The notes: a model not told the origin generated them from the letters alone. A DNA stretch of 64,000 nt from Fragum whitleyi (GCA_948146395.1 OX411543.1:37467058-37531057), one strand, 5' to 3'. Positions 1-10,814 are shown, numbered from the stretch's first letter. Numbers and translations: made by a program.

Positions 1-230
1 TTTGAAATCAAAAGGTGGGGACATATTGTGGAAAAAAATGTTCTCTGTCTGTCTGTCGCGATGTCAGGTTTGTCTATCCATATGTCCACATATTGTGAAC
101 GCATAACCTCCAACAGTTTTGGATTTGAATATAGTTTTCATAGAATGTTCCTTAAATCTTGAATTTGTGCTTAGTGTCAGGGTTTGTTGATATTCTACCA
201 GGCAATTTTTTTGCAGCATATTTTGTGACC
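1..230 (+). mobile_element. W element, cut by the window edge (Helentron-like)
   Basis: The window opens with GGGGACATATTGTGG followed by a CTGTCTGTCTGTC tract and a unique body. The same order (end of a 5' stem-loop, GGGGnnATATTGT, CTGTCCGTC microsatellite, body) is seen in the complete W elements further right. The outer 5' arm lies outside the window and no 3' hairpin with CTTGT is seen, so this copy is partial. The right limit is approximate. Confidence 0.5.
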
Positions 231-407
231 TAAACAACCTCGTCTTTAATAAGCTGCATTAGACAAGCGTTGTATTTAAATGAAAAAAATGCACTGTACA
301 CTGCTTTATAAATCAATTGCTTAGCATGATTGAAACTTTTGTAATTATGAGCAAAAAAGGTAGTTACATCTGTTTAGTGCTGAACAATCAAAAATGCTTG
401 TAAATTG

Positions 408-436
<29 letters not shown>
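408..436 (+). repeat. Poly(A) run, 29 A
   Basis: Uninterrupted run of 29 A. It could be the tail of an old retroposed copy, but no recognisable SINE or LINE lies directly to its left. Confidence 0.9.
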
Positions 437-438
<2 letters not shown>

Positions 439-489
439 AGATTTAATAAGTATCGGCTGATTTGAATCTTATTTCCATTCTGATCAATA

Positions 490-555
490 GTTCAATGCAA
501 AACAGTTGGGACAGCATTTATGACCATAGACAATTACAACTGTTTTGCACGGAGT
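490..555. repeat. Family C hairpin, diverged
   Basis: GCAAAACAGTTGGGAC pairs imperfectly with ACAACTGTTTTGCACGGAGTC. The right half matches other C copies (a TTACAACTGTTTCAC type arm followed by GAGTC). Confidence 0.5.
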
Positions 556-603
556 CATCATAATGTTTGTTACCAGCTATGAAAAATATTCATGTGAATT
601 TTA

Positions 604-1069
604 GGGCCTGAGGTTATAAAACTTTTCGCAGGCTCAACCGAGAATTTTCTCAAATTTTAAATTTTAATAAATGTATGAAAATAAAAGATAATATTGATAA
701 GATGTTGTTTATAACAACTAATTAATAATATCTTTTATGTTAATACATTAAAATGATAATTTAACCCTTTCCTGTTTTACAAAATTTTAGACCAGTCCAA
801 ATTCAAAAATTTGCAGACGAAAATTTAAAGTGGACTTAATTTGAAAAATAACCATTCAGTAGGATAGAAATAGTGTGGAAAAAGAAGAAATTGCTCTTCA
901 GAAGCAATTTCTTCTATTTTCACAATGTTTTCTCAATCATGAAATCACAGGCATATAAAAAGCAGGGATTAAACAGCAAAGGGTTAAACAGAATTACGGC
1001 TTTACTCTCAAATTGAAATTTGAGAAAATTTTGAATTGAGCAAGAGAAAAGTTTCATTACCTTGGGCCC
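604..1069. mobile_element. MITE family E, interrupted by a D element
   Basis: The left end GGGCCTGAGGTTATAAAAC is the inverted match of the right end GTTTCATTACCTTGGGCCC. Inner arms TTTTCTCAAATTT and AAATTTGAGAAAA also pair. A second copy at 22267-22489 lacks the 227-bp insert, which shows that 761-987 is a later insertion. No coding capacity; the superfamily is not recognised. Confidence 0.75.
761..987. mobile_element. MITE family D (TTAA-flanked), nested in E
   Basis: Bounded by TTAA on both sides with ends CCCTTTCCTGTTT and its inverted match (AAACAGCAAAGGG). The centre is a hairpin of the GAAGAAATTGCT / AGCAATTTCTTC type. Copies at 19800-20028 and 39113-39342 share the same length and order. 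A TTAA target with CCC-starting ends is the rule for piggyBac-type transposons, so a non-autonomous piggyBac-like element is the best inference; no transposase is present. Confidence 0.8.
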
Positions 1070-1220
1070 AGAAGGCAAATGTAGAAAGGGTCAAGGTTTT
1101 ATGATCAATTTTATCAATATAATCAATATCACTGCTCTGGATTTAAACACTGAACAAATTTGATTTGCTGGTATCTAACAAGAACCTACTAATGGTTATA
1201 AATACTGATAAAGTGAATTT

Positions 1221-1430
1221 CCGGTATCATGCTACCCTTCATCCAAAGACATACCAGTGATAGATATACAGGGAAATTATCACATTTATATTTCGTTCTA
1301 AAATGTTGAAAAAAATGGTGAATTACGAGTTTTATGCTACCCTTCATCCAAAGACATACCCACCAGTGATATGACTTCGGGAAAGATACTATGCTTGTAT
1401 TTAAAGTAGATTGTATAATATTGAAAAAAA
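1221..1430 (+). repeat. Imperfect tandem duplication, about 105 bp
   Basis: ATGCTACCCTTCATCCAAAG starts at 1229 and again at 1334, each followed by GACATACC, CCAGTGATA and a short stretch ending near GTTGAAAAAA. No open frame. Outer limits are uncertain. Confidence 0.6.
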
Positions 1431-2529
1431 TAAAATAAACAACTGTGTAAACCTTATTCGATATTTTATTCAGTAAATGTTTTTTTCAATGATTAATTCT
1501 ATCCCCTGCATTGATAATACTGCTTGCAAAATGTTTCACTATTGTCTGTTTATTTGTAAGTTTGCAAAATGTTAGAAAAATCTTTACATTGCCTATTACT
1601 TCAAATTCAAACCAATTCACTGTGATACATAGCTCAAATTGGACTTAATTAAAGAACTTAATGATACATGTACTTATTTGCAGATGGAAATGGAAGCCAA
1701 GGTCATCTTACAAGCCAGGATAATCTATGAGGTTAAATTCCTTAACATAACAAGCTTAGTCTTTCCAATAATTATTTTGAATAATTTATCTATGATGAAC
1801 GCTTGAAAAAATTATAACTCAAAACAATGCAAATTATCTGTAATAATATCAGTGGTCTTTCAATGATATTTCAAATTCTAGTCAAACATTTTTTTTTATT
1901 TTAATGCATAAATAATATATATATATATTAATAATTATATAAAATAAATATGTATTCTATAAGAGGGCTATGGGTTATGTTTGCTCTCCTGACAAATCAA
2001 ATATTATTGGTAAATAACCCCTTTCTGTTTGGACTTCCTAGGTCAAAGATTCAAGTGGCAAGTTTTGACATGGCATTTATCTCTAGTGGTTGACTCCAAA
2101 AACTTGTGTCCTCAAGTGTCTTTTTGTTGAGCCGTTTTGCAGTGAGCAAGACAAAGTTGTCACCAATTTGGAACATGCTCGGACTGTTCCTTAAACTGAA
2201 AGTACCTTGGACGTAAGTGTAGTAATTTTTGGTCACTTTTCAGCTACTGTCCTACTAAGGTTAATACGCTTGAAGAAATGTTCATTTTCAATGCTTTCCA
2301 ATTGTCTATGAAGATCTTTTAGGCATATTATAATTTGCTAACAAAACGCAGTAAAACACTGTGTTTTGTTATCGAAATATATTTTGCCTACTTTTAAAAT
2401 TTTAGTGATCTTTGTTTTTCTTGAAGGCGCATCTTGATGCTTGTTACATCACGTAAACCTATGTACAAAATGACACGTTTTCATTGCTGCACCCTTATTC
2501 CCAATGTCTATTCTGTATAATCACCAAGG
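1431..2529. other. No recognisable feature
   Basis: AT-rich DNA with a short (AT)n tract near 1916-1928. A 50-base stretch at 1682-1731, preceded by TTATTTGCAG, could imitate a tiny exon but has a poor donor and no family signal. No gene or repeat family called. Confidence 0.6.
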
Positions 2530-2885
2530 GATCCCGATTGAGTTGTCACCATGTCAAGTCTGTGTTTGTGGGTAGGTGTGTTTGTCCATCTGAATTTATC
2601 CAGACCTTAACTCCTACCTTTATAGTTAGATTTCAATATGGTTCCCCACAATGAGTAGAAATGCCATTTGGTGTTTTTTTTATGCTTCCCAAAGGTCAAG
2701 GTCATACTGAAGGCCAAGGTCTAAGGTTTGTCCAGAGCACAACTTCTACATTTATTGCTGGATTTCAAATGGATCCAAGTAAAATGGCACAGATCTTCCC
2801 TCAAGGTGCATCAGTAAAATTTAAACTAGTTATGGCTGTGGGTTAGAATGTCAAGGTCACATGTCAAGGTCAGATGTTTGTGGGC
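2530..2885 (+). mobile_element. Degraded W-type (Helentron-like) relic
   Basis: It contains GTGTTTGTCCATCTG followed by several AAGGTCAAGGTCA-like stretches, the decayed microsatellite and body style seen in intact W copies (for example at 19282 and 34301). Neither terminal stem-loop is preserved, so limits and assignment are weak. A 61-codon frame inside it is not a gene. Confidence 0.4.
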
Positions 2886-3242
2886 TCAGCAAGTCATTCA
2901 ATAATCAAAAATATAATTTTGAAAATATAGTTTTATTTTCTACTTCTATTTAAATATTTCATTGACAAATTCAAGGGAAAAATGCAAAACTATTGTTTGT
3001 ACTTGTGTTCATATAGGCATTTAACAATAGTCATGTTCTAACCCCTCTATTTGCCCACAAAAAATAAATTCCGAGTTTATTAAAGTATATAGAGGAAGGC
3101 CAGCTCTCAATTTGTCATGCATTGTCATATAAGTTAAAATGTATTGTTTTGTTGCCTCAGGCTGAGGACGGATTTGTCACATCCTGCCCTGGTGACTGAC
3201 TGCATTGTATGTCTGTAAACCAGACCAGGGGCTTGATTTCTG

Positions 3243-3500
3243 AAGTCCATGGTCTAGTGGTTAGGACAGTGGTTTTGGGATCTAAAGGTCCCGCGATCGA
3301 ATCCCGCCCAGATCATGGGAATTTTCTGAGCAAAAAATTAACTCCACATTACTCCTCTGAACCTAGGTGTATAAATTGGTACCTGTGAGAATGTAAGTCT
3401 AAGTGCTGTGGCTGCGGATGAGCGCTGTATGTTATCAGACTTGCAATTTAATGATTTGGGGTTAAAGTGTGTAGTCGGTTGAATATACCTGGCATACAAT
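3243..3500 (+). mobile_element. tRNA-derived SINE
   Basis: The head has an A-box-like TGGTCTAGTGG at about 3250 and a B-box-like CGATCGAATCC at about 3295, about 45 bases apart, as in a tRNA-type Pol III promoter. An unrelated body follows. The head does not fold as a convincing functional tRNA. The 3' limit is estimated. Confidence 0.65.
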
Positions 3501-3810
3501 CAGACTATGAACCTAAATCTAACTTTTAAATTTTTTACTAAACATGTTACGATTATTTTTTATGAAAGTCGAAAATTAAAGTTTCTTTTACAGTAGTAAT
3601 TAAATATAGAATTCTGCCATGCATCATCTCATTAGAATTGTCTTCTAAAGATATAACTGATACATTGTTGAAAGTGACATAAAACCCCATTTAAGCAAAC
3701 AAACAAATCATATTCAGCAGGCGATTAGAAAGGTTCTGTAAGTCAGGTGGGTAGCTAGCCTATAAAGAATGTGGATTAAAAAAAAATTAGGGGGTTCAGG
3801 GGGCATCCCT

Positions 3811-3823
3811 CCCCCCCCCCCCC
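3811..3823 (+). repeat. Poly(C) run, 13 C
   Basis: Homopolymer just after AGGGGGTTCAGGGGGCATCC. Similar runs occur at 14224-14234 (G), 16520-16529 (C) and 45952-45962 (C). Confidence 0.85.
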
Positions 3824-4203
3824 TTCCGAAAATAAAATTTTAAATAAATGGTGCAATTTTGGGCCTCCGGAAAGCTTTCTTGACCAACAAAATTCCATTT
3901 AATTTAGCATAAAAAAGGAGATGATGGCTTTCCTTTCGTTTGTTTGAACTAGTCTACATTTCACTGCAAGTCTTACTTGTGACGTTTGCTAGCCGATTTA
4001 GGTATATGATTTATAAAGTATTTTAAAAAGTGTGGTAATTATCAGATTGGGCGAACGCGGCTGAATTTCAAAATAATGTGGATTCAGCTGCTTACTTGCA
4101 TAAAGGCAGCTACGCGCCTGTAATTCCTGGAAGGCAGGGGGTACTGCATGCTTTCTGCTTAGCTATTGTAGGAAATCCTCAAGCCAGACTGGTTGAAATA
4201 GCC

Positions 4204-4449
4204 TTAACCCTTGTAAGGCTGATAAAAACTTGGCAAAATTGCATTGTAATCGAGGTACTGAAAGCACTGGAAACTTATTGCAAGCCACTTTTATTTTTTT
4301 TTTGAAAAATAATCTTGAAACTTTTCTGGCCTTAAAAGTAAAATCAGGTGGTAAAGACTAAGATCAGGCTGCACATATGTGCAGACTGATCTTTGTCCAT
4401 ACCTCCTGCCAGAGCAGGAATATTCTGGGTTCAGCATGACAAGGGTTAA
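4204..4449. mobile_element. MITE family B (TTAA-flanked)
   Basis: TTAACCCTTGT at the left and CAGCATGACAAGGGTTAA at the right form inverted ends flanked by TTAA. Inside lies the palindrome GCACATATGTGC within a wider GATCAG...CTGATC hairpin, plus CCTGCCAGAGCAGGAATATT. Same architecture as 13658-13902. No coding capacity. A piggyBac-like origin is inferred from the TTAA target and CCC ends. Confidence 0.8.
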
Positions 4450-4635
4450 AACTTGGTAATTTGTTTGAAACAAAGTTCATATTCAGCAGGCTAAGGATTA
4501 GAAAGGTTCTTTAAGTCCTGGAAGGCAGGGGGTAAGCTGTGTCCAGTGTTCACTAAAAGGGTATTGGATTAATTTTGTATAATATTACCATATCAATAAC
4601 TTAGGTAGGTAATACTTTCTTACTCTGTTTGCCTG

Positions 4636-4680
4636 CCATGCCCCCTAGTGGGGGCTATAGTGTATCCCGACACTTATCTT
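4636..4680 (+). mobile_element. Solo 5' end of a W element
   Basis: ATGCCCCCTAGTGGGGGC forms a stem-loop followed by TATAGTGT, matching the 5' ends of complete W elements (compare 43605: ATGCC...GGGGGCATATTGT). No body follows; a B-like TTAACCCTCACATGCTG begins at 4679. Confidence 0.45.
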
Positions 4681-4795
4681 AACCCTCACATGCTGGATGA
4701 AAATCTCTGTGAAAATTACAATAAAATCAAAGTACCCAAAGCTCTGGATGTACTTAATGGGAGTTGATATTTGTGTTGAAAATTAAATGTTTAAA

Positions 4796-4985
4796 TGAGA
4801 CGGTGCTTTACACCGAGCACGTTAGAGAACCATGGCGGATCTCTGCAGTAGTTTCATCATGTATCCTTGCACTATCCCTCATAACAACTAACCGTCTTCT
4901 GGGGGCGTCGCTCATATGGGCAAGTGCTATGGTAGCAACTATAAGTAAACGGATATACACACACACTCATTGAGACAAAGAGGTT
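4796..4985 (+). mobile_element. SINE fragment
   Basis: CGGTGCTTTACACCGAGCAC followed by GTTAGAGAACCA closely matches the body of the S2 SINE (63432-63736, read on the minus strand), but the downstream part differs. The tRNA head is missing. It ends in an ACACACACAC tract. Confidence 0.5.
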
Positions 4986-5212
4986 TTAGACTTTCCTCCC
5001 CCTCATGTTGGCTCCTGTGACAGTGAGGTAATGGGTTCAAACATCGCCTGCAAGGCAAGCTGTCAATCATCAAACAGAATTATATCTCTATCTTGTCAAT
5101 CATAAAACCATGATGCATTTGATAAGAAAGGTAAAACATAACAAAAACAAATCTAATCAAAATTGGGACTAAACACCAATTAGACACTACCTGGAGCAGA
5201 CTGGACACTTGA

Positions 5213-5400
5213 CTTAACCCTGGCCTGTTTTTTCGATAATTTTAAATTTCTCCAAATGTATAAGGTCAATAATGAAAAGCGGGTGCAATTTGAGATGTGA
5301 TCATCCTGTGTCGAATAAAGTGTTGTTGGAAAAGGAGGAAAAGGAGATTTTTTTTCTTTTTTCCACAGTATTTTCTCAAGCATAAAGCCAGAGAGACGTA
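5213..5400. mobile_element. Diverged D-family element
   Basis: Starts TTAACCCTGGCCTGTTTTT, close to the D end, and its middle has a GGAGGAAAAGGAG / CTTTTTTCC hairpin at the D central position. The right end is decayed. Confidence 0.5.
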
Positions 5401-5457
5401 AATTTCTGGGACTTTACAGGAAAGTCCGAGATAATAAGCTCACATTTCTACAATTAG

Positions 5458-5532
5458 GTGCCTCTGAAATAAATTTGATAATATGTGATCAAAGGTCTTA
5501 TAGACACATGATCAAATTTATTTCAGAGGCAC
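5458..5532. repeat. Perfect inverted repeat, 22-bp arms
   Basis: Arms 5458-5479 and 5511-5532 (GTGCCTCTGAAATAAATTTG...) are exact reverse complements with a 31-bp spacer. An outer CTCACAT / ATGTGAG pair extends it. It sits directly against the broken start of an S1 SINE and may have interrupted it. Confidence 0.8.
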
Positions 5533-5681
5533 ATGTGAGATAACAGCTGAAGGCTAGGAAAGGATGTGGTGGTTGTAATGGTGAGAGAAATACCAGGAAA
5601 CCATTGTGAGGTGCTCCAGCTGCCGCGATATAACGGAAAAAATGTTGAAAGGGGTGTTAAACTCCATTCAAACAATCAATC
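5533..5681 (+). mobile_element. S1 SINE, 5'-truncated
   Basis: Carries GAGATAACAGCTGAAGGCTA, AAATACCAGGAAACCATTGT, GGTGCTCCAGCTGC and a terminal CAATCAATC, in the same order as the fuller copy at 61717-61976. The tRNA head is absent. Confidence 0.75.
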
Positions 5682-6676
5682 TTATCTAAAGCTTAAATCA
5701 ACGAATCTTTTGAATCTTTTTAAACCATTTAAACTTTTTTGAAAATGGAAACAGCACTTTTAATCAGAATTTTTTTCTTTTCACTCAATATTTTACAATA
5801 ATCAATCAATAGGCAACGTCCAAATTAGTAAGAATAATTGAATGAGGCACTGTTAAATAATTTGCATAACTAACAATTGTAACTATATATATTTTAGAAT
5901 AAATGAAAAGGTCACCTGATATCAACATTACATGCACATTTTCAAAAAAGCATGGACAAGTTTTGACTCTACAGCTATGGGGTAAAAGATCACAGATAAG
6001 CTCCGCCCTCTATCTTAAACTGACCAATCTATGTTGATGTAGTATTTAAGTTTGGCAAGGAGCCATACTATGGTATACTTTTTTCCACACTACTACACAC
6101 AAACAGTTTGATATATTTCAAAATCTTGGCTGTATTTTACTTAATGTTTTTATGTGAGATTTACTTTTGATCTTTCTTTTTTAATGGTCAAGAATTAATA
6201 TTTGTTTAATGGACATATATCTGTGTGTGTGTTAAAACAGTGTGACATTCTGATTTAGTTAAGAAATATTGGATTTTGAACACAGTGTCTTCACTAACAA
6301 GGTAAAAATTGTCAACTGCTATCAGAGTGGGGATAAACTTTTAGTTAGTTTGTGATCTACTAAGAATAGGATTTTAATGTGATTGAATCAGGATATTTTG
6401 TAATTATTCAGTTTTAAAATGTTATGAAAGTGAAGTGAAACTCTATATTCAAGTGGAATTTTTAGTCACTGGACTTAACTTAAGCACATTTACAGGATCT
6501 TACTATATATCATCAGTTTATCAGGTAAATTTTGATTACATTTCATACCTATATGTAAATGGACTACCCAGGTGTTTGGGAAACAATGGTCGTTTGGTCA
6601 AAGGGCAAAATTTCAATTTAGTCAACCAGGACTTATGATATGACAAATATTGAAAAATAGGTTTTAGAAGACTGTT
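5682..6676. other. No recognisable feature
   Basis: AT-rich DNA. The 67-codon frame at 6435-6638 has no recognisable domain and is not called. Confidence 0.6.
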
Positions 6677-6795
6677 TTAAGGGTATAACAGACTCTCTCA
6701 TGAATAAAGAAATTCTCCGAAAGGAATATATTTCTCGTTACAAGCAATGATGAGTTCAGAGATGTTGTTGAGCCATTACAGGTCCACTACCTTAA
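6677..6795. mobile_element. Diverged A-family MITE
   Basis: TTAAGGGTATAACAGAC at the left and GGTCCACTACCTTAA at the right; the right end is identical to that of the A copy at 8513-8677. The centre has a weak AGAAATT...ATTTCT hairpin. Confidence 0.5.
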
Positions 6796-8050
6796 AGTCA
6801 AAATGATCCCTTACATTCACTTGACATTTTGAACCATGTCATTTATTTGTGTGACATTTAGCAAAATAATCAATCACCATTAATCAACATTGTTTTCATG
6901 AAATGAAAGAAAAACAACATTCTCTCTGGGCATTTCATGCAATTCATTCCATCCTTATACCGTATTTCTCCTAATAAATGCTCTCGGGAGCTATAGATGA
7001 CTTGGCGAGGGAGCTTTTAAGGCTCATTTTCTGATTTAAAAAAATGATAAAAATTGATGTTTTTTAGGCCCTTTACCCTTTTTATTTGAGGTGAAATTCC
7101 TCTTAACAATCATTTATATGTTTGATTAGAGGAAATTCATCTCAAATTAGAGAAGAAGACTAAAGAAGACAAAATGGAACTTTGATCAGTCACTCTAAAT
7201 TGCAGAACTAAAGTCGAGGAATCTTCTTGCTGAGACAATTCCTGTCGGTGCCATAACATAAGGTTTGTACTATCATTATTGAAATACTTTGATCTAAAAT
7301 CCAAAATACCGCATGCTTCTAGCTTTAGTCTTACCTTGAAAGTAATGAAAATCACACCTTATCTATAGCTGATTATTGGACAATAAAGACAAATTGATAT
7401 AGTGATGCAATGAAAACATACAGATTTCCAATAAAAACATCAAAACATAGCAGATCTGATTGCAGATTTCCATTACATGAACCCTTTGGTAACACAGGGG
7501 ATTATTGCAATTAGCAATAAATTCTGGATGAACAAACTATAAATTTCAAAATGATCCAAATGCAGACTTATATTCAAGGTAAATCAGAATGTGGCAGGCG
7601 TTGGCAGAATAGAAAATAGCGTAGGGAAAGAGATTTCCTGTCCCCTAAACTTAATGGAATCTCTACTCTTAGCGGTCAAATTGGTAGTTCTTTGGCAATG
7701 CATCTTGGTGTTCCAGCTTTGCCCTGGTGGTACCCTAGACTGGTGACAGTCTCTTAAATAGAGGTATATATGAAAAATAGAAATGTTTCATGTCTATAAG
7801 CCTGATTTAAGAGCCAGAGTTTCAGATAAAAGAAAATTAACTCAATATATGTGTGTTATAGGTTTGTGGTTTGAAGTGGTTATGCACCTTGTTTACTTAT
7901 AAATCTAAACTCTGGGACTGAATGCCAGTCTAGTGGTACCCAGACGATAATTCAAAGTTAGTGTTAACATTAGCATCATGTAACACCATTAAAACATTAA
8001 AGAATCTTTTGCAGCTCTGCTTAATTTGTATGTTGTGGGCTAGCTATTTG
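6796..8050. other. No recognisable feature
   Basis: AT-rich DNA; no open frame longer than 72 codons and no family match found by eye. Confidence 0.6.
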
Positions 8051-8307
8051 GCAAACCATGACTAAGAATCTACTAGAAATATGGTCAGGTGTTCTAATAA
8101 TGCGCTTGTAATTATGGATTAACAGTTAAAACACCTTACAATCAAAACTCTGCAAGGTTTCTAGATAAGGCATGTTTGGCAAATGGTGACTGAGATTCAA
8201 AGAGAAAACATGGTCAGGTGTTCTAATAATGCGTTTGTAATTATGGATTAACAGTGAAAACACCTTACAATCTAAACTCTGCAAGGTTTCTAGATAAAGC
8301 ATGTTAT
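8051..8307 (+). repeat. Tandem duplication, two 129-bp units
   Basis: TGGTCAGGTGTTCTAATAAT occurs at 8082 and 8211; both copies continue almost identically through AATTATGGATTAACAGT and CTCTGCAAGGTTTCTAGATA. Few differences, so a fairly recent duplication. The 97-codon minus-strand frame across it is repetitive and not a gene. Confidence 0.8.
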
Positions 8308-8512
8308 ACATGAGTAGATAGTAGATACAAATCAAGATAAAATTGATAGGTCTGAAAGGCCTGGTGATAAGGTGGGTCAGATTGTGTGTTCTGATAAGGG
8401 TTTTATGGTGGCACATCAATTAATAAATGTAGGTATCTGTCTGCCAACCTGGCTGATGTATTAGGCTGTGATCTGTGCTCCTTCATTCTACATATTATAT
8501 GGCTTGGTTATC

Positions 8513-8677
8513 TTAAGGTAGTAGACCTGTAATGGTTCCGCAACTTTTCGGATGTAATGAACTTAAACAGTCTTGACTGAGGTTTCCTAATGAATTTCAT
8601 TTGGAAACCTCAGTCAACATTGTGAAAGTTCATGAGCTCCGAAATGTTGCCAAATTATTACGGGTCCACTACCTTAA
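8513..8677. mobile_element. MITE family A (TTAA ends)
   Basis: TTAAGGTAGTAGACC pairs with GGTCCACTACCTTAA. Nearly the whole 165 bp folds back on itself, with a central GAGGTTTCCTAATGA / TTTGGAAACCTC hairpin. Copies at 9752-9905 and (diverged) 53074-53195. Confidence 0.8.
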
Positions 8678-8862
8678 TTCTAATGTCATGCTGGATAAAT
8701 CCTGAGAAATTGCAAAAAAAATTAAAGTTTGAAAGGCACTGGACTGATTATTTTTTCATCTTTTCTGGTTTAAAAATCAAAATCAGGTGATATAGACTAA
8801 GATGAGACTGCACATATGTGGAGGCTGTAAAATTATTCTGGGTTCAGAATGACAAGAGTTAA
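8674..8862. mobile_element. MITE family B, diverged, sharing a TTAA with A
   Basis: Begins in the TTAA that ends the A element, continues TCTAATGTCATGCTGG and ends GACAAGAGTTAA. It keeps GCACATATGTG and ATTATTCTGGGTTCAG. The interior is shorter than in the best B copies. Confidence 0.65.
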
Positions 8863-9454
8863 TTTTTGGTTGATCTTTCCTCATGTTCCATATTGAAAAT
8901 TATTCCTCATTATTGACTTCTGACTTGTTAATTGAAAATCTTAGGTACAAGGGCTGATCATGGATCTTTAAACGATGGTTGCATCAAGACCTTTAAGATT
9001 AAACAATTGTTGCATCAAGACCTTTAGGATTAAATGGCAGTAGGTCTCCACTCAAATCTAATTGAGGACATTTGGTGATCAGAATATTGAATATATTTAT
9101 AAGAGACACAAACATATATTTTATATTACACAGTGTTTGCTCACCTCAGCCTCTCTGGAGCGTTCAGGAGGTGGCAGAACAGAAAACATTGCTGCCAATC
9201 AAAAATGATTTATATTGCCAGAAAACAATGTACAATTAATGATTAGAACTTGTGCCAAACCAATTAATTTGACCACATGGTTTTGACTGGTTATCAGTCC
9301 ATCTAGTGGTAAACTTCATATCTAATCATATCATAAACCAGTGTATTCTATCATAAAAGGCTTCACTGCTTGACAGAAAGCAAGGGTAAAGAAGCTTTAG
9401 ACAAATTTGTTGGTATTCATCAAAATCAAATCCTTATTAGTCTGACTGCCTTGG

Positions 9455-9600
9455 GTGACGAGTGGTCTAGGCCCTTGACTTGTGACCCAGAGGTACATGG
9501 TTTGATCCCCACCTTGTTTGGTTGTGTTTATTGGCAAAAACTCTTTATAGCCAGTCCAAATTCACTCATCAGTGTAATTGGTTAGCTGTGGGTTTAAGCC
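9455..9600 (+). mobile_element. tRNA-derived SINE head
   Basis: GAGTGGTCTAGGCC (A box) and GGTTTGATCCCC (B box) with tRNA-like spacing, then a short unrelated body. Partial copy. Confidence 0.6.
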
Positions 9601-9751
9601 ATTAATTGCTCCTCTCGCAGGTACAAGAAAACCTCATGATTGATTGATATGCTCTTTCATCACAATCAAACTAGAATAAATTAGTGTAAACTACATGCAT
9701 AGTCTGATGATTCTTTCAATGTCTAGTTTCTATAGGAATGAAATGAAAGTC

Positions 9752-9905
9752 TTAAGGTAGTGGACCCCTTAATAGTTCTGCAACGTTTCGGAAGTAATGA
9801 ACTTTAATAGTGTTAACCGAGGTTTCCTAATGATTTTCATAAGGAAACCTTGGTCAACATTGTGAAAGTTCATAAGTTGCAGATCTTTTACGGGGCCGCT
9901 ATTAA
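9752..9905. mobile_element. MITE family A
   Basis: Left TTAAGGTAGTGGACCCC, right GGGGCCGCTATTAAGG, centre GAGGTTTCCTAATGA / ATAAGGAAACCT. Aligns over its whole length with 8513-8677. Confidence 0.8.
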
Positions 9906-9915
9906 GGATTTTGTT

Positions 9916-10150
9916 TGTTTGTTTGAATGGGTTAAACGCCGCTTTCAACAATCTTGCAGTTATATCGCTGCGGCCGGAGCACCTAACAATGGATTCCTGG
10001 TATTTCTTTCACCTGTACTACCATTACACCCTTTCCCAGCCTCTGACTGCTATCTCACATAGGTTTACACATTAGGTATCTACCCATTGGTTAGAGACAA
10101 ACGTCGGAAAGGATATTTGCCGCCACGGGGAATCGAACCCACGCCGCAAT
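9916..10150 (-). mobile_element. S1 SINE, near complete, minus strand
   Basis: Read on the minus strand it starts with a decayed tRNA head (B-box complement GGAATCGAACCC near 10131) and continues through TGTGAGATAGCAGTCAGAGG, AAATACCAGGAATCCATTGT, GGTGCTCC and GCGGCGTTTAACCCATTC, the order of the plus-strand copy at 61717-61976. Confidence 0.8.
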
Positions 10151-10814
10151 TAAGGAAAAGCTTGTCTGAAATATCATGGTCATGTATCTTGATTTCTTAA
10201 GCCAGTGGAGAGATATAGGCCCCCATGAACCTCTTGTTGACAAAATATTTCCAAAAAGAAAGGTTATAATGTCCAGTTTTGACCATTATAAGTGGCCAGA
10301 CAATCTGTCTCACACCTTGACCATGATGACCATTCATCATTTCTCTACATGTGTCCCATCCTCATTGTTGTAAAATATGTCAGCTGGGACAGTGACGGCT
10401 TTTATAATGAACTAAAACAGACCTTTATTTATATGGTCACTGGTTGTTTTGTGCTGAAAATGTATAAAAGCTTAAAAGTGGATTTGTAATGGTTGCCATT
10501 CTCTTATTCAGTTATTAAGCAGAAGTAGAGATATTCAGGGACAAAATTAGCCTAAAACCATTACTTTTAGGGTTGGATGGGGGGTGAGGGAATGGCCGGA
10601 GGGGCGATGGCTTTGTATAGGTGACATGGAATTGAGCTGGCTTGATAAGCTAAGTCTGTCAGTCTGTACACTGGACTTCAAAGCCTAAGATTATGGGTTG
10701 ACCAACTCGCAGCTTAATCTAAATTGGGGCGAGATGTTTTATTATGGCCCTAAGTGAAGGTGCTTTACACTAAGCTCACATAAGATCTAGACTGAGTAAA
10801 TTACTTGACCTTAG
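10151..10814. other. No recognisable feature
   Basis: Two 65-codon frames at 10176-10489 overlap each other and show no domain. GGTGCTTTACACTAAGCTCAC at about 10750 resembles the SINE body motif seen at 4803 but is isolated. Confidence 0.5.

Noticed and set aside
1682..1731. Possible 50-base exon starting ATGGAAATGGAAGCC after TTATTTGCAG
   Set aside because: Donor GAGGTTAAA is weak, the peptide is too short to judge, and nothing nearby supports it.
8126..8419. 97-codon minus-strand frame with internal repetition
   Set aside because: The repetition is the 129-bp DNA tandem duplication, not protein repeats.
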